Origin: Desulfogranum japonicum DSM 18378
Lineage (GTDB): Bacteria; Desulfobacterota; Desulfobulbia; Desulfobulbales; Desulfobulbaceae
Direction: 5' to 3'
Assembly (NCBI RefSeq): GCF_000429945.1
Contig: NZ_AUCV01000018.1
Location: forward strand, 57,142-121,141
DNA length: 64,000 nt
Shown: positions 63,082-64,000 of the stretch, one piece after another
How the letters are laid out: every line of letters starts with the position of its first letter
Numbering within the stretch: position 1 is the first letter of the stretch
Made by a program: the position numbers and the translations under genes
Notes under the pieces: generated by a model
What the model was told of the DNA's origin: nothing
Seen by the model: only the letters and a program-made list of their open reading frames with translations
The model's database searches: none

Positions 63082-63131
63082 TGGTCGGGGCGGTAGAATT
63101 CAGACCTACGACCTCCTGCTCCCAAGGCAGG
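63082..63131 (-). pseudogene. tRNA-Pro(UGG) 3' fragment, probable attachment-site remnant
   Basis: On the minus strand this reads anticodon stem CCTGC, loop CTTGGGA (anticodon TGG), GCAGG, variable AGGTC, T-arm GTAGG-TCTGAAT-TCTAC, acceptor strand CGCCCCG, A and CCA. All stems pair. The 5' acceptor half (expected CGGGGCG) and a normal D-arm are missing upstream; only GGTA-like traces remain. The T-loop departs from TTCGAAT. A 3' tRNA copy of this kind is what integrases leave at one end of an island. Confidence 0.7.
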
Positions 63132-63262
63132 ATTACCGGATTATAGCCTATGCAAAATCAACAAGTTACAACATGCATTTTGCATATCAATACATTTAAA
63201 ACGCTCACAATGAATTAAAACCGCCACAATAACCGCCACCAAATTAAGCCAGATAGAGCACC

Positions 63263-63322
63263 TGAACGTTTAGCTCACAGGCCCGCGCTGTTTGCGGGTC
63301 CTGTGGAGTGCCTGGTTGTGTG
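63263..63322 (-). repeat. attC-like imperfect palindrome, copy 1
   Basis: On the minus strand: CACACAACC, then a stem whose core GGACCCGC-AAACAGC-GCGGGCC is shared with copy 2, and AACGTT at the far end. It follows the toxin stop codon, as a cassette's own attC would. The outer arms pair with unpaired bases left out, as in known attC sites. Confidence 0.62.
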
Positions 63323-63327
63323 AGATT

Positions 63328-63594
63328 TTATTCGTAATGAGTCCATAACCTGATGACTTTCACTATTTTTTCTTCATCATAAGGTTGATAAACCAATCTA
63401 TGTTGAATATTTATTCTTCGAGAGTATGCACCTGATAAATCGCCAACTAATTTTTCATATGGTGGTGGATTTTGATAGGGGTTTTCTTTGATGATGTCTA
63501 ATAACTTCTGAGCTTTCTTTTTAAGGCCTGATTCAGAAAGTTTTTTTGCGTCTTTCTGAGCTTGTTTTGTAAAAACCAGTTCCCAATTCACCAA
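63328..63594 (-). CDS. Txe/YoeB-family toxin (mRNA interferase)
   Basis: 88 residues, the family length. VNWELVFTKQAQKDAKKLSE, then ENPYQNPPPYEKLVGDLSGA, SRRINIQHRLVYQ and a terminal RLWTHYE follow the RelE-fold Txe/YoeB pattern. The catalytic Glu, Arg, His and Tyr of the family can be placed at YEKL, SRRI, QHRL and HYE. It cuts mRNA at the ribosome when freed from its antitoxin. Its start overlaps the antitoxin end by 7 bp. Confidence 0.93.
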   Translation of the reverse strand: MVNWELVFTKQAQKDAKKLSESGLKKKAQKLLDIIKENPYQNPPPYEKLVGDLSGAYSRRINIQHRLVYQPYDEEKIVKVIRLWTHYE

Positions 63595-63830
63595 TCAAGT
63601 TCCTTTGAGCAATTTGACAGTTTTTCGTTTAAGCCTTCTTTGATTGACTCTCTCATTCCGGGAACTGAAAGCAGATACATGGTTTCTGAAATAGCATTCC
63701 AATCTTCTTCGGAAATTAACACTGCATTTCTTCTTTTTCCGGTGATAACAATTGGCTCATGCGTCTCTGCAGCTTCATCAATTAGCCTGTATAGCTTTGA
63801 TCTTGCTTCTGTAGCATTTAGTATATTCAT
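63588..63830 (-). CDS. YefM/Phd-family antitoxin
   Basis: 80 residues from the ATG at 63830; GGAGG lies just before it. MNILNATEARSKLYRLIDEA, then HEPIVITGKRRNAVLISEED and WNAISETMYLLSVPG match the YefM/Phd DNA-binding N-terminus. The C-terminal MRESIKEGLNEKL region would wrap the toxin. It neutralises YoeB and autoregulates the operon. Confidence 0.93.
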   Translation of the reverse strand: MNILNATEARSKLYRLIDEAAETHEPIVITGKRRNAVLISEEDWNAISETMYLLSVPGMRESIKEGLNEKLSNCSKELDW

Positions 63831-63849
63831 AATAGTACCTCCTGAACAA

Positions 63850-63878
63850 AACGTACGCCATTGCGATCGCAAAGTCAA
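63850..63878 (-). promoter_or_regulatory. Promoter and palindromic operator of the toxin-antitoxin operon
   Basis: On the minus strand, TTGACT (63878-63873) and TACGTT (63855-63850) are spaced by 17 bp. The spacer contains the perfect palindrome TTGCGATCGCAA (63861-63872), well placed for repression by the antitoxin. Confidence 0.7.
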
Positions 63879-63891
63879 TTTTTTTCTTTTA

Positions 63892-63957
63892 CACACAACG
63901 TTCCGCCTCACCGGCCCCGCGCTGTTTGCGGGGTCCGAGTGGAGGCGATGGTTGGAC
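63892..63957 (-). repeat. attC-like imperfect palindrome, copy 2
   Basis: On the minus strand: GTCCAACC (fits RYYYAAC), TCGCCTCCAC, GGACCCCGC-AAACAGC-GCGGGGCC, GTGAGGCGG and AACG|TTGTGTG. It precedes the antitoxin promoter by about 14 bp. It shares its core with copy 1 although the outer bases differ, as attC sites do. Confidence 0.62.
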
Positions 63958-64000
63958 GAAGCCGCTATGCGGCAGAAAATAGTGTATATTCCTGTAACAG

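Overview
The window reads as chromosomal DNA of a Gram-negative anaerobe, most likely a sulfate-reducing Desulfobacterota (Desulfobulbales-like). This is inference. It rests on a small low-spin assimilatory-type sulfite reductase of the kind known from Desulfovibrio, a DsrE-family protein, several large PAS/HisKA/REC hybrid kinases, a c-type-heme sensor kinase and an rSAM/selenodomain transferase pair. There is no rRNA and no complete tRNA.

Layout. 0-8.7 kb: the tail of a sigma-54 activator, a PocR-domain hybrid kinase, a VWA lipoprotein facing an ECF sigma factor and its zinc-finger partner, and prephenate dehydratase. 9-19.6 kb: a secreted subtilase, a DUF4388/roadblock pair, a flavin-binding protein, a second hybrid kinase, two rSAM/selenodomain-associated transferases, a Na/Pi cotransporter and a CPBP protease. 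20-28.7 kb: an Orn/Lys/Arg decarboxylase, a DUF2254 protein, a UbiB-like kinase, a formate/nitrite channel and an SDR. 28.7-35.5 kb is a damaged or mobile zone: an IS4-like transposase remnant, a flavoprotein interrupted at an A-AAA-AAG run, a cupredoxin, a sigma-54 activator with a 3' frameshift, and an intact IS1634-like element with a 7-bp target duplication. 35.9-40.8 kb: RsgA, a GNAT, a polar amino-acid ABC transporter with a terminator between binding protein and permease, and the sulfite reductase. 41.5-47.5 kb: a second subtilase, and an apparent operon of a radical SAM / methyltransferase / DUF5714 fusion with a SelD-associated FAD oxidoreductase. 48-62.7 kb: a diguanylate cyclase with two periplasmic binding domains, a cNMP-binding/DUF4388 protein, two more hybrid kinases, an exported phosphatidylserine-decarboxylase-like protein, a PII-like/ACT-like pair, and a DsrE/TetR divergent pair. 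63-64 kb: a proline tRNA remnant and a YefM/YoeB toxin-antitoxin pair flanked by two related attC-like palindromes, as in an integron gene cassette.

The least explained material is intergenic. At least four families of short inverted-repeat elements recur. Family A (about 165 bp) is MITE-like and folds into one long hairpin. Family B (about 133 bp) has two good copies in opposite orientations. Family C (about 77-111 bp) and family D (about 65 bp) share GTAACTG..CACAG ends. One family A copy lies between the sigma factor and its putative anti-sigma factor.

Functionally the window is dominated by sensing (four orphan hybrid kinases, a cyclase, a PII-like protein, roadblock proteins) with scattered metabolism. 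It has no single large biosynthetic or defence operon. The best candidates for follow-up are the toxin-antitoxin cassette, the possible programmed -1 frameshift, the radical SAM fusion operon and the repeat families.
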